The position numbers and the translations under genes were made by a program. Shown one piece after another: positions 1-7,187 of a stretch of 25,734 nt of DNA (within the stretch, counting starts at the first letter, position 1; each line of letters begins with the position of its first letter). The DNA is from a virus: positions 1 through 25,734 of IMG/VR virus record IMGVR_UViG_3300046169_000126. One strand, 5' to 3'. Under the pieces are notes generated by a model. That model made no database searches and was not told where the DNA came from. It saw nothing but the letters and a program-made list of their open reading frames with translations.

Positions 1-16
1 GGGGGGTGCCTTTTTT
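1..16 (+). terminator. Possible 3' half of a terminator cut by the window edge
   Basis: The window opens with a run of six G, then TGCC and six T. This looks like the descending arm of a GC-rich hairpin followed by a U-tract, the end of an upstream plus-strand unit. The ascending arm would lie outside the window, so the hairpin itself cannot be seen. The G-run could equally be a contig-end artefact. The remaining bases up to 143 hold no convincing gene. Confidence 0.25.
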
Positions 17-143
17 CAATATGAAATTCACATTATATAATTTACTACATATGCTCGATCCAAAAAAAATCGGCGGCCCTTTCTAAAATAACCTATTTAT
101 AATTATTTAACTCTTAAACCGCCTCAAAAAAAACTTAAAAAAA

Positions 144-172
144 GTGTACAATATATTACAATAATATATATC
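144..172 (+). promoter_or_regulatory. GTGTA-box promoter candidate for the phoH-like gene
   Basis: AGTGTACAAT lies at 143-152, preceded by an A-rich stretch and followed by very AT-rich sequence up to the ATG at 173. The box matches those before many other genes in this window, but here it sits farther from the start codon: 26 nt from the T of its TA element instead of the usual 11-14. If the TACAAT acts as a -10 element the leader would be about 14 nt. No Shine-Dalgarno is visible. Confidence 0.5.
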
Positions 173-904
173 ATGCCTCGACGCAAGAAAAAACCAGAAA
201 TCGTGAATGAAGCGGAAATTGAAAAAATTCGTAAATCATTAACCAAAACCAACATCAAGCTTAAAAAAATTGCACTCACTGAAAAACAAAAACAATTATT
301 ACAAATCATATTTGATAATGATAGTAAAATAATATTCATCAGTGGCCCCGCGGGCACAAGCAAGACGTACGTGGCCATATACGGCGCTCTACAGCTTTAC
401 AACATGAACAATGAGCGCGGCATCACATATGTACGCACAATCGCAGAGAGCGGCGAGAAGAGCCTCGGCGCGCTTCCTGGAGAAATGGCTGAAAAAATCA
501 ATCCTTACATGATGCCAATGAATGAAAAGCTGGACGAGCTATTGATTCCTGGTCAAGCCAGCACAATAAAAGAAAAAGAAATAGTAAAAGGCATGCCGAT
601 CAACTATCTTCGCGGTGCAAGTTGGCGTGATGAAATCGTAATCGCGGATGAAAGTCAAAACTTTACCTTCAAAGAATTGACAACCCTGATGACTCGTTTG
701 GGCGAGGGCAGCAAGTTGATCATCTGTGGCGATCCGATGCAAAGCGACATCAACGGCAAAAGTGGATTTGCTGACATGTATTCTATCTTCAATGACCAAG
801 AAAGTCAAGCTCGCGGCATACATACATTTCATTTTGGAGCAGAAGACATACTAAGAAGCAAAATATTAAAATTTGTAATTGAAAAAATAAGCAAGAAAAA
901 ATAA
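173..904 (+). CDS. phoH: PhoH-like P-loop ATPase
   Basis: PhoH-family ATPase of 243 aa. Seen directly: Walker A GPAGTSKT at residues 58-65, Walker B with the family-typical ADESQN at 158-163, a GDPMQSD motif at 186-192 (sensor region), and a C-terminal EDILRSKILKFVIEKI helix matching the conserved PhoH end. PhoH proteins are predicted RNA/DNA-associated ATPases related to superfamily 1 helicases. They are common in marine and T4-like phages, where their role is unsettled (nucleotide or RNA metabolism under phosphate stress has been proposed). The N-terminal 35 residues are very lysine-rich and may bind nucleic acid. The ATG at 173 follows a GTGTA box. Bases about 340-480, around the Walker A codons, are clearly richer in GC than the rest of the gene. 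Confidence 0.93.
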   Translation: MPRRKKKPEIVNEAEIEKIRKSLTKTNIKLKKIALTEKQKQLLQIIFDNDSKIIFISGPAGTSKTYVAIYGALQLYNMNNERGITYVRTIAESGEKSLGALPGEMAEKINPYMMPMNEKLDELLIPGQASTIKEKEIVKGMPINYLRGASWRDEIVIADESQNFTFKELTTLMTRLGEGSKLIICGDPMQSDINGKSGFADMYSIFNDQESQARGIHTFHFGAEDILRSKILKFVIEKISKKK

Positions 905-919
905 AGTGTAATAAACATT
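905..919 (+). promoter_or_regulatory. GTGTA-box promoter candidate, start-proximal
   Basis: AGTGTAATAAACATT directly precedes the ATG at 920, just after the PhoH stop. The T of the TA element is 11 nt before the ATG, so a transcript from a -10-like TAATAA would begin at or next to the start codon. There is no Shine-Dalgarno. Confidence 0.5.
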
Positions 920-2023
920 ATGGTAAACCAACTTCCAGGCGACCAACAACAAGTCGGCGTTAATGAAATCCGAAACAAAATAAATGAACTAATTTTGAGC
1001 GGAGCAACCGTTGATGTTTCGCAGTTTCCACCAAGCAATCCAGGCGAGGGAGATTTATGGTTTGACACAACTCTTGCTGAAATTTATATTTATCTAGGAT
1101 CTCCAACAAATGCGTGGGTTCAAGCTAGTAACACATCAAACACTTCTGGTGGTAGTGGTAGTAGTGGCAGTACTGGAAATACTGATGGCAACTTTGGTGT
1201 TGCTTCTAGGTATCGAGCAGCGGTATTCAAAAATTCCAGCAATACTTGGTATTTTACATCCGCAAGGACAAGTTCGGGAGTGATGGTCGACCAGGCAACT
1301 TTCATTGGTAATCTTTATTTATCAGATGAGTTGAGCATGCTGAGTTCTAATGGAGACTTTTGTGTTACTTCGACTATGCGAGCAGCGGTATTCAAAAGTT
1401 CCAACAATACTTGGTATTTTACATCCTCAGCGTCAACTACTGGAACGATAGCCGATCAGGCGACTTTCTTGGGTAATTCGCACACAAGTGCAAACAACTC
1501 GAATATTGCAACAAACGTTAGTGGCGACTTTTGTGTTGCTTCTAGGTATCGAGCAGCGGTATTCAAAAGTTCTACCAATACTTGGTATTTTACATCCGCA
1601 AGGACAAGTTCGGGAGTGATGGTCGACCAGGCAACTTTCATTGGTAATCTTTATTTATCAGATGAGTTGAGTATACTGTCAGCTTCTAATGGCGACTTTT
1701 GTGTTGCTTCGACTATGCGAGCAGCGGTATTCAAAAGTTCCAACAATACTTGGTATTTTACATCCTCAGCGTCAACTACTGGAACGATAGCCGACAATGC
1801 AACTTTCATAGGTGATACTCGTACCACTGCAGAAAATTTGAGTATTTCAAGCATTCATGGTAACTTTTGTGTTACTTCTCCGTTTCGAGCAGCGATCTTC
1901 AAGAGTTCAAACAATACTTGGTATTTTACATCCGCAGCGTCACCTTCGGGAACGATAGCCGACAATGCAACTTTCTTAGGTAATTATCAAACAAGTTCAA
2001 AAAACTCAACCAACGTCAATTGA
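920..2023 (+). CDS. Repeat-containing adhesin or fibre-like virion protein
   Basis: A 367-aa protein. Residues 1-70 form an adaptor: PSNPGEGDLWFDTT followed by IYIYLGS and an aromatic patch resembles short N-terminal modules of phage fibre and appendage proteins. A Gly/Ser linker (75-88) leads to five tandem units of 54-57 aa (from residues 90, 145, 202, 258 and 314). Each contains RAA(V/I)FK, NTWYFTS and a (Q/N)ATF(I/L)G element. Units 1 and 3, and 2 and 4, are nearly identical, showing recent duplication of a two-unit block. The Ser/Thr/Asn-rich, aromatic-containing repeats fit an exposed beta-structured binding surface, but no family is recognised with certainty. No signal peptide is seen. 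The start is set by the GTGTA box immediately upstream. A virion adhesin is the best inference; the function is not shown. Confidence 0.72.
   Translation: MVNQLPGDQQQVGVNEIRNKINELILSGATVDVSQFPPSNPGEGDLWFDTTLAEIYIYLGSPTNAWVQASNTSNTSGGSGSSGSTGNTDGNFGVASRYRAAVFKNSSNTWYFTSARTSSGVMVDQATFIGNLYLSDELSMLSSNGDFCVTSTMRAAVFKSSNNTWYFTSSASTTGTIADQATFLGNSHTSANNSNIATNVSGDFCVASRYRAAVFKSSTNTWYFTSARTSSGVMVDQATFIGNLYLSDELSILSASNGDFCVASTMRAAVFKSSNNTWYFTSSASTTGTIADNATFIGDTRTTAENLSISSIHGNFCVTSPFRAAIFKSSNNTWYFTSAASPSGTIADNATFLGNYQTSSKNSTNVN
1187..2020 (+). repeat. Five tandem coding repeats with a 336-nt two-unit period
   Basis: Units run 1187-1351, 1352-1522, 1523-1690, 1691-1858 and 1859-2020. The first two units (1187-1522) and the next two (1523-1858) are both exactly 336 nt and share long identical stretches, for example around CGAGCAGCGGTATTCAAA. 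The fifth unit is more diverged. All unit lengths are multiples of three, so the frame survives copy-number change. Homologous recombination between blocks could lengthen or shorten the protein. Confidence 0.9.
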
Positions 2024-2084
2024 GAAACGTACAGATTGCCCTGGAATTGATTAGCTTTAATTTTCCATTTTTGCTGAATAAATT

Positions 2085-3317
2085 ATGAATATAAAAAACT
2101 ATTTTAATAATCATGAAGGTGATAATTACGAGTATAAAAAAAAGTTCTATACAAAACAAGAAAGAGGCAGTCAATTTATTTATAGCACATCCACAAGCAC
2201 CCCAAATTTTGAAGGTATAAAAAATATAATTACCAATAATTCTTTAGAGACTGTAGATTTTGCAAATAAAATGTTTAAAAGATCAACAAAAAATGGACAA
2301 GTAATATATCGGCGGCTAGGAAAAAAAGCATCGAGTGTTTTTGGTAATTTTTCTTGTAATCCATTTGATCATATGTCTGGAGAATGGTCTATTGAAGAGA
2401 ATAAATGCGTTGTTGGTTTTGTGCATGCTTCTCAATGCTATCAGCCTTATAATCAAAGCGCATTTCCGGGGGATTACCAAGATGATTATCAAACAAAAGT
2501 TTGTGTTTTACTTGTATTTCTTGATAAAGACGGAGGAGACAAAAAAATGGCATCTACCGGTCAATTTCCAAATCTGCGAGAGGCGTCTCCAGTATCCTGG
2601 CCCAGTCAGGTAAATTATACCCAGCGTAGCATATATACATATATGGATGAAACATTTAAGAATCAACTTGTATCTGGTAACCTAAATTATGTTGGACACA
2701 TTGCAGTTTCTGCTTATATTCATCAAAATGATTATTTAAGTCGAGCTCTTGATGGATCCAGCCCGGTTCCACACGCAACACTAGATCAGACGGTTTTGAA
2801 TATGGTTTATGATATGTTTAAAAATACGCCTGATGGGCAAGTATCTCCTGGAACGGGTGATTTATCTTACCTTTCTCCGAGCACTTGGAACGGGGCTGGG
2901 ACTGGATTGTGGCAACATTCTCAATTAAATTCAGCCCACGATATTTCTATATTTAAAGAAATTTGGCATAACGCAGACCATTATAGTTATGGCAGATTTT
3001 GTATGGACGAAATGAATTCTTTAAATACTACTCCAAATAAAACAAATGGCCCCTGGATACCTCAAGACCCTTCAGCGATAATTGCCAGAAGTCATGGCGT
3101 CTATCGCAGTGCTGGATCAATTGAAAGTCATAAATTAATATTCGATAATTTTGAAAAACCTGACAATGTTTTTGAGCAGGGGTTGGTTTGGAATGATATG
3201 AACTATACAATTCCTAGGTGGACACAAGTTAATGAACATGGAGCAACTTCTCGTCTTGATACGATCATGTCAGGACAAACCGCGAAATTTATTTTCCCAA
3301 TAAAACAAAATTCTTAA
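2085..3317 (+). CDS. Unrecognised protein, possibly virion-associated
   Basis: A 410-aa soluble protein with no motif I can assign. It is rich in Tyr, Trp, Asn and Ser, has a charged N-terminus (YEYKKKFY), and contains several His and Cys residues scattered without a clear metal or catalytic pattern. No signal peptide, membrane segment or coiled coil is visible. It sits between a repeat adhesin and a small gene on the plus strand, next to a block of fibre-like genes on the opposite strand, so a structural or receptor-related role is plausible but is inference only. The ATG at 2085 is preceded by GAATAAATT, a weak AT-rich match to the start-proximal boxes. The 61 bases upstream hold no clear terminator. 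Codon use is AT-rich like the neighbours. Confidence 0.7.
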   Translation: MNIKNYFNNHEGDNYEYKKKFYTKQERGSQFIYSTSTSTPNFEGIKNIITNNSLETVDFANKMFKRSTKNGQVIYRRLGKKASSVFGNFSCNPFDHMSGEWSIEENKCVVGFVHASQCYQPYNQSAFPGDYQDDYQTKVCVLLVFLDKDGGDKKMASTGQFPNLREASPVSWPSQVNYTQRSIYTYMDETFKNQLVSGNLNYVGHIAVSAYIHQNDYLSRALDGSSPVPHATLDQTVLNMVYDMFKNTPDGQVSPGTGDLSYLSPSTWNGAGTGLWQHSQLNSAHDISIFKEIWHNADHYSYGRFCMDEMNSLNTTPNKTNGPWIPQDPSAIIARSHGVYRSAGSIESHKLIFDNFEKPDNVFEQGLVWNDMNYTIPRWTQVNEHGATSRLDTIMSGQTAKFIFPIKQNS

Positions 3318-3330
3318 TAAATAATACAGA

Positions 3331-3346
3331 TATATATAAAATATAA
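3331..3346 (+). promoter_or_regulatory. TATA-like start-proximal promoter candidate
   Basis: The 29-base gap between two plus-strand genes ends in an unbroken TATA-rich tract. A TATAAA at 3335-3340 lies 12 nt before the ATG at 3347, the same spacing as the GTGTA boxes, but the GTG part is missing. There is no ribosome-binding site. It could be a variant of the same promoter class or chance in AT-rich DNA. Confidence 0.35.
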
Positions 3347-3667
3347 ATGCAATTAAAAATACAATCTTGCCTAACAGAACCACCCAGTGAAATCTCTTGT
3401 TTTCGCGATATTACATTGTATGCAAAAACTTATATATTTGATGATATTTTGCTTGTTTGTCCTCTTGGAACACGTGCAATCTACTGGAATTGGTTAAAGT
3501 CTCACGGAGCGCACGATTTTATTAGCGATCTGATTCGCGAAGATGAAAAAGAAGATGGATATAGTATTGGAACCAGAGAAGGGTGCAACATCATTACAGA
3601 TCGTATAGATTGTAATAATTTAAATGAGATTATTAGACTGCTTGATTTTGTTAGAGGTTTTGATTGA
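3347..3667 (+). CDS. Small protein of unknown function
   Basis: A 106-aa protein with no family I recognise. It has a hydrophobic central stretch (IFDDILLVCPLGTRAIYWNW), four Cys residues and an acidic helix-like segment (LIREDEKEDG). No signal peptide is apparent, and the hydrophobic stretch contains charges, so a membrane span is unlikely. It is the last gene of the leftmost plus-strand group and meets the minus-strand adhesin operon tail to tail, with only three bases between the two stop codons. A short inverted repeat, GAGTG-TTAAT-CACTC at 3666-3680, sits exactly over the junction and might act as a weak shared stop signal; it lacks a T-run. Confidence 0.6.
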   Translation: MQLKIQSCLTEPPSEISCFRDITLYAKTYIFDDILLVCPLGTRAIYWNWLKSHGAHDFISDLIREDEKEDGYSIGTREGCNIITDRIDCNNLNEIIRLLDFVRGFD

Positions 3668-3670
3668 GTG

Positions 3671-3901
3671 TTAATCACTCGCTGCAGAAAATGCCCACTC
3701 GTCACCCTTTAGGATCTCAAGTATTTCAGCATTAGTATGTTCTAATTTTCCTTCCAAGAAAGAGGGTTGGTCGCCTTTATAATTTACAAATGTTTTAGTG
3801 CCATCGAATGAGTATCGAAGCGTGTCTGCTGAATCTTCTAAAACTTGGTTGAAGTCTACAGTAGATACTTCTGAGGTTTCTATAATTACAAATTTGTTCA
3901 T
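3671..3901 (-). CDS. Small protein ending the adhesin operon
   Basis: A 76-aa protein, acidic overall, with the sequence pattern MNKFVIIETSEV, a Ser/Asp-rich middle and an aromatic GTKTFVNY segment. It looks like a compact alpha/beta protein. I do not recognise a named family, though small proteins of this kind often accompany fibre genes in marine phages. Its ATG at 3901 overlaps the TGA of the LamG-like gene by four bases (ATGA), so it is probably translated by coupling and co-expressed with the adhesins. A chaperone or small structural role is possible; nothing in the sequence decides it. Confidence 0.65.
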   Translation of the reverse strand: MNKFVIIETSEVSTVDFNQVLEDSADTLRYSFDGTKTFVNYKGDQPSFLEGKLEHTNAEILEILKGDEWAFSAASD

Positions 3902-4809
3902 GCCTTATAAATAGAATCGGGCCCAATACTTAAATCGTGAGGAGTAGGAGAATTTATAAGATCCATATCGTTTGTAAGTGTTCCATCATCAGCTACTGAA
4001 GAGCCTGATCCACCTTCACTGTCAAGCATCCTCCACCAGCTTAGCGGTTGAGGTGTAAGAAGGTTTAATGCATTTGGTTTTCCGTTGGTTTGTAGATTAG
4101 CGACCTCTATTGCAGTCATTGATTGACTAAAAATAGCTACTTCATCAATAATTCCGTGAAAGTACCCTCCATTTACATCTCTGATACCTATGATTACATC
4201 ATCTATAGTTGCTTGCGAATGAGTGCCTGTTTTAGTGTTCATTACCTGAGTTCCGTCTAGGTAAATCTTGTATTCAGAGGCTGCTCCATCCCAAGTAACC
4301 GCAACATGATGCCAAGTTGTATCTATTGAGCCAGCGGCATCCGTATAAGCATAATTAGCTGTAGAGGTACGGAACATAAGTAGCTCGTTGCTAACTGAGC
4401 CTGTATCACCGCCTAAAACTAAACCCGTGTATGATCCCCCAAAACCAATCAATGACTGCGCTGATGACGTTACGGTAATAGCTGAGTCTAGCTTGAACCA
4501 AAGTGAAATTGTACCAACTGAATACGACTGGGTTGTGCTTGAGCTGTGTAGAGATTGATTGGAACCATTAAATTGTAAAGCATAACGGTTTGAGAAACTA
4601 CCTCCTATTCCACTTGCGCTAGACGTAAACTCAGATATTGTTGCATCAAATTCACCAGCAGTTGTTTCTGCCACATAGATCTTTTTTGTATCAGTAGCAA
4701 AGTACAATTCACCTTGAACACATTCTTTTGAAAACTTTGATCTATTTGCGTCAGTACCCGTCTTCACCGCAATGGTAAAGTCCTTCTTGTGCAGTTTATT
4801 TAATGGCAT
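3898..4809 (-). CDS. LamG/concanavalin-like adhesin
   Basis: A 303-aa protein. Residues 1-60 form an adaptor with GELYFATDTKKIYVAET, a motif type seen in N-terminal parts of phage appendage proteins. From about 73 a laminin-G-3/concanavalin-A-like jelly roll follows: ALQFNGSNQSL, ISLWFKLD, WHHVAVTWDGAASEYKIYLDG and FHGIIDEVAIFSQSMTAIEV are the classic strand signatures, usually in carbohydrate-binding domains. The C-terminus (about 250-303) contains LSWWRMLDSEG and a final extension ending SIGPDSIYKA. Together with its neighbours it suggests a virion protein touching surface glycans; enzymatic activity is not indicated. It lies 6 nt after the beta-helix gene and overlaps the next gene by 4 nt, inside a single minus-strand operon. 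Confidence 0.82.
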   Translation of the reverse strand: MPLNKLHKKDFTIAVKTGTDANRSKFSKECVQGELYFATDTKKIYVAETTAGEFDATISEFTSSASGIGGSFSNRYALQFNGSNQSLHSSSTTQSYSVGTISLWFKLDSAITVTSSAQSLIGFGGSYTGLVLGGDTGSVSNELLMFRTSTANYAYTDAAGSIDTTWHHVAVTWDGAASEYKIYLDGTQVMNTKTGTHSQATIDDVIIGIRDVNGGYFHGIIDEVAIFSQSMTAIEVANLQTNGKPNALNLLTPQPLSWWRMLDSEGGSGSSVADDGTLTNDMDLINSPTPHDLSIGPDSIYKA

Positions 4810-4815
4810 GACTAC

Positions 4816-5637
4816 TTAGCTTGCGGTTCCAGCACCGATACAAGGAGAGGATGGGCGGAGGCGTACATCGCCGTTTGCGGCGTCTACGAATTGTGGGTCT
4901 TGAGCGATGTTGTTCGCATCTGCTTTTAAATCAGTTCCATCCGCCCTAACTAAATCGCAAGCCCCTGTTATCGTAGTAGACCCGTTGGATTGCCAAGTTG
5001 TTATTGTATTATTTGGATCGAAAATAATAGTATTTTTTAATGTAACATTATACCGATTAAAAATAGATGTACCTGTACCGCTTGAGTAAATAGTGCATCC
5101 AATTAATTCAAGGTCTTGTGCGGTTGCATCACTAAGGTGACCCATCCAATGTGATGAACCTGTGTGTTTATAAACGCAGTTGGTTAACCTCAATCTTTCT
5201 TGATCGCTTGCTGGGGCAAAATAAGTTCCAAATACAAAAGACTCATAAGTGCAACGATCGGCAAAATGCCTAATCGATGTATCCGTAGATAACTGCCTGA
5301 ACACAACTCGATCCCCAATGCTGGTGGCTGAGTTTACAAATTTTAAATCTTGGTAAGTTAAGTTACTAGCTAACGATGTATTACCAAAAGTAAACTTCGT
5401 AGACATAGTAATGGTAACATCATTTGCATTTTCTGCTTTATAAGTAAGCGGGTAATTTAAAGAACCATCAGCAAAAGTTAAACTTGTTCCTGTATACGCA
5501 CCATCTTTAAAAATAACAATTCCACCACTACCTGCGTCTGATTCTGCGGTTGTTATGTTCGATAAATCATAAGGATCTGAATAAGAACCATCTGCGGTTC
5601 CGCTTTGTGTGCCGTTGAATATGTATACTGTTGCCAT
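4816..5637 (-). CDS. Right-handed parallel beta-helix protein, spike-like
   Basis: A 273-aa protein with the sequence rhythm of a right-handed beta-helix: short repeated strands rich in Thr, Asn and hydrophobics (LTYQDLKFVNSA, LRLTNCVYKHTG, LELIGCTIYSSG, VTLKNTIIFDPN). It ends in the typical cap DPQFVDAANGDVRLRPSSPC followed by IGAGTAS, common in bacterial and phage pectate-lyase-like helices. The N-terminus (VYIFNGTQSGTADGSYSDPY) resembles the start of such folds, where GSYSDPYDLS sets the first coil. No catalytic triad is identifiable, so it may bind or cleave host polysaccharide. It lies 17 nt after the fibre gene and 6 nt before the LamG-like gene. No signal peptide, consistent with a virion protein assembled in the cytoplasm. 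Confidence 0.82.
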   Translation of the reverse strand: MATVYIFNGTQSGTADGSYSDPYDLSNITTAESDAGSGGIVIFKDGAYTGTSLTFADGSLNYPLTYKAENANDVTITMSTKFTFGNTSLASNLTYQDLKFVNSATSIGDRVVFRQLSTDTSIRHFADRCTYESFVFGTYFAPASDQERLRLTNCVYKHTGSSHWMGHLSDATAQDLELIGCTIYSSGTGTSIFNRYNVTLKNTIIFDPNNTITTWQSNGSTTITGACDLVRADGTDLKADANNIAQDPQFVDAANGDVRLRPSSPCIGAGTAS

Positions 5638-5654
5638 AATATGTGTGTTCTAAG

Positions 5655-6287
5655 TTAGAATGTTGTTAAGCGATTGTACCCGCCTGAGATTAAGATCGGT
5701 GCCGGATTTGCCCCTATGTCGGGGTTTTGAAAGCCTTGGCGAATTGGTAAGCCGTTTGCTCCTTTAGAGTCAGAGTCTCCTGAGATAACAGAGTAGTTTT
5801 CAGATGCACCAGCTAGAGTACCCACCACCTCAATGTCAGGCTCGGTCGAATCTTCGACTACACTAAATCCAAACGAAGCCGCCTTTCTAGCAGACGGAGT
5901 GTTTAGGTAGATACTAGCTGAGTCACTCTTTACCAAAAAGTCCAAGTTGCCGTCCGCATCTGCTATGATCATGACTGACTTGCTCGGATTATCGACAACC
6001 TTGAAACTCTGATTAGGATTCGCTCCGATGTGCGGGTTGTCCGTGCCTCGTAGGGCGGTGGTGAGGAGTCCGTTTACATCAGGACTTGGCAAGTTGGTTA
6101 ATGCAGATCCATCAACAGCAGGTAATTTTGCGGATCCATCTAATTGTACAACATTATTTGCCGAAGTTCCTACGGTTTGAGTTGCAGCTGTTCCAAGTCC
6201 TAAACTTGTACGAGCAGCAGGCAGCAGTTGTTGCTCCTGTACCTCCCAATGAAACTGGAACTGTACCTGCCGTAAGTTCTTGTCCAC
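5655..6287 (-). CDS. Tail fibre-like protein, 3' part after a one-base frameshift
   Basis: This reading frame carries the C-terminal part of the fibre whose N-terminal part lies at 6154-6657. Residues before PAARTSLG are an out-of-frame read-through of the repeat. The genuine sequence starts at about base 6218 (AARTSLGLGTAATQTVGTSA) and continues through NVVQLDGSAKLPAVDG, a motif common in phage fibres, then a domain with two NP(H/D)IGANP segments. Removing one base (near 6219) joins both frames into a single 333-aa protein. It could be made by +1 frameshifting, by an undetected sequence error, or not at all as a full protein. The nominal start of this frame is therefore not believable as an independent gene start. 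Confidence 0.65.
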   Translation of the reverse strand: MDKNLRQVQFQFHWEVQEQQLLPAARTSLGLGTAATQTVGTSANNVVQLDGSAKLPAVDGSALTNLPSPDVNGLLTTALRGTDNPHIGANPNQSFKVVDNPSKSVMIIADADGNLDFLVKSDSASIYLNTPSARKAASFGFSVVEDSTEPDIEVVGTLAGASENYSVISGDSDSKGANGLPIRQGFQNPDIGANPAPILISGGYNRLTTF

Positions 6288-6657
6288 TCAACGACAAGTA
6301 ATTGCTTGCGACAGTGGCTAGCGTAACATCGGTTGAATTGTCGGTTCCTGATGCATCAACACCTAAACTTGTACGAGCAGCGGCAGCAGTTGTTGCTCCT
6401 GTACCTCCCAATGAAACTGGAACTGTACCTGCCGTAAGTTGTTGTCCACTCAACGACAAGTAATTGCTTGCGACAGTGGCGAGTGTAACAGGGGTTGAAT
6501 TGTCGGGCGCACCAGACAATAAATTTGCAGCAGTAATTTGTTTAGATGTTCCATCGCTAGAACCTGTAGTATCACTAGCATCAACAATGGCCAATAAATC
6601 ATCATTTGCAGCGCTTGCATTAAGCTCTACTAGATCGGTAATTTTTTTATCAGCCAT
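6154..6657 (-). CDS. Tail fibre-like protein, 5' part (frame broken near 6219)
   Basis: Encodes a fibre N-terminal module (MADKKITDLVELNASAANDD, then LAIVDAS) of a type shared with the gene at 7248. Two copies of a 54-aa repeat follow, containing TLATVASNYLSLSGQ, LTAGTVPVSLGGTGATTA and ARTSLG. The GGTGATTA-AARTSLG element is typical of phage tail fibres. In the second copy an extra A on the plus strand (about 6219, within GAGCAGCAGGCAGCAG) replaces the first copy's GAGCAGCGGCAGCAG. The frame then runs into CCSYKFRTWNS and stops after 167 aa. Because the two copies are otherwise nearly identical, the inserted base is clear. The ATG at 6657 lies 14 nt after the previous gene. Confidence 0.72.
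   Translation of the reverse strand: MADKKITDLVELNASAANDDLLAIVDASDTTGSSDGTSKQITAANLLSGAPDNSTPVTLATVASNYLSLSGQQLTAGTVPVSLGGTGATTAAAARTSLGVDASGTDNSTDVTLATVASNYLSLSGQELTAGTVPVSLGGTGATTAACCSYKFRTWNSCNSNRRNFGK
6199..6507 (-). repeat. Two 162-nt direct repeats within the fibre gene
   Basis: The segments 6199-6345 and 6362-6507 are nearly identical; corresponding points are 163 nt apart, that is 162 nt (54 codons) plus the single extra base at about 6219. The copies encode the same GGTGATTA fibre repeat. Their likeness both reveals the frameshift and makes the region prone to misassembly or slippage, because it also contains a GCAGCAG triplet run. Confidence 0.85.
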
Positions 6658-6671
6658 TTTATTTTAAGTTT

Positions 6672-6989
6672 TTAAGAGGTTGCTGTTTGTTTTGAAACTT
6701 CACTTACTGCTTGTTGTGCGGCAGCTTCTGTTTGTTGTTGTTTTTGGGCCACAACTTCAAGCAATTGATCGACTTGTTCATCAGTCATTTCTTGAACTTG
6801 TTGTTGTCCTTGCTCAACAGCTTTGTTTTGAGCGAGTTGAATGAGTGCGTTCAAGGATACTTGAGAAAGAGCTTCTCCAAGAGTAGCTTGTCCCATAAAT
6901 TCATTTGCTAATACAATAGCAGCATTTTTACGTTCGATTGATAAATTGTTTGTATTATCTTCGTTTGTTTGATTGTTTTGATCTGTCAT
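6672..6989 (-). CDS. Gln/Ala-rich helical protein
   Basis: A 105-aa protein of low complexity: an Asn/Gln-rich N-terminus (MTDQNNQTNEDNTNN), a central helix-like region (KNAAIVLANEFMGQATLGEA) and a C-terminal stretch dominated by Gln, Glu, Ala and Val (QEMTDEQVDQLLEVVAQKQQ). No Cys, signal peptide or membrane segment is visible, and no family is recognised. Position as the second gene of the minus-strand operon, 6 nt after a small membrane protein gene and 14 nt before the fibre gene, suggests a structural or assembly accessory role, for example a helical bundle in the virion, but that is inference. Confidence 0.68.
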   Translation of the reverse strand: MTDQNNQTNEDNTNNLSIERKNAAIVLANEFMGQATLGEALSQVSLNALIQLAQNKAVEQGQQQVQEMTDEQVDQLLEVVAQKQQQTEAAAQQAVSEVSKQTATS

Positions 6990-6995
6990 GTTGTA

Positions 6996-7187
6996 TTATA
7001 AGTATTTGCTCTGTGTTTTAAATTTTTTTTGATATTCTTTTAATATTATTTCATCTAGAAACAGTTGAGTCTTCATGGATTGAATTGTTTCGCGTTGATT
7101 TTGTATTAATTTATTTTGATCTAGTATAAACCATCCCATGTAAAAAAGCAACAATAAAATACTTATTTTTCCTAGCGCGTCATTCAT
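6996..7187 (-). CDS. Small single-pass membrane protein
   Basis: A 63-aa protein with one predicted membrane helix (about residues 8-22, ISILLLLFYMGWFIL) and a charged helical tail (residues 24-63) rich in Gln, Lys and Glu. I chose the ATG at 7187 rather than the in-frame GTG at 7202, because that GTG is the GTGTA box itself and the ATG has the normal spacing to it. The topology, an N-terminal anchor followed by a charged helix, is similar to very small inner-membrane spanin components, but the tail is short and no partner overlaps it. It is the first gene of the adhesin operon. Function unknown. Confidence 0.6.
   Translation of the reverse strand: MNDALGKISILLLLFYMGWFILDQNKLIQNQRETIQSMKTQLFLDEIILKEYQKKFKTQSKYL

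Noticed and set aside
124-832. Long open frames on the minus strand across the phoH gene
   Set aside because: They lie opposite a clear PhoH with all motifs, lack any recognisable motif, and their Cys/Leu/Phe-rich content is the usual result of reading a Lys/Glu-rich gene backwards.
1187-2020. Regular repeats that might be read as a CRISPR array
   Set aside because: Units are 162-171 nt, all coding in one frame, with no short palindromic repeat or unique spacers.
3666-3680. Inverted repeat GAGTG-TTAAT-CACTC over two convergent stops
   Set aside because: Five-pair stem without a T-tract; noted in the neighbouring gene entry but not supported as a terminator.
5648-5660. Palindrome TTCTAA-G-TTAGAA at the end of the fibre gene
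   Set aside because: Only six base pairs with almost no loop and no T-run, located within an operon; too weak for a terminator or operator.
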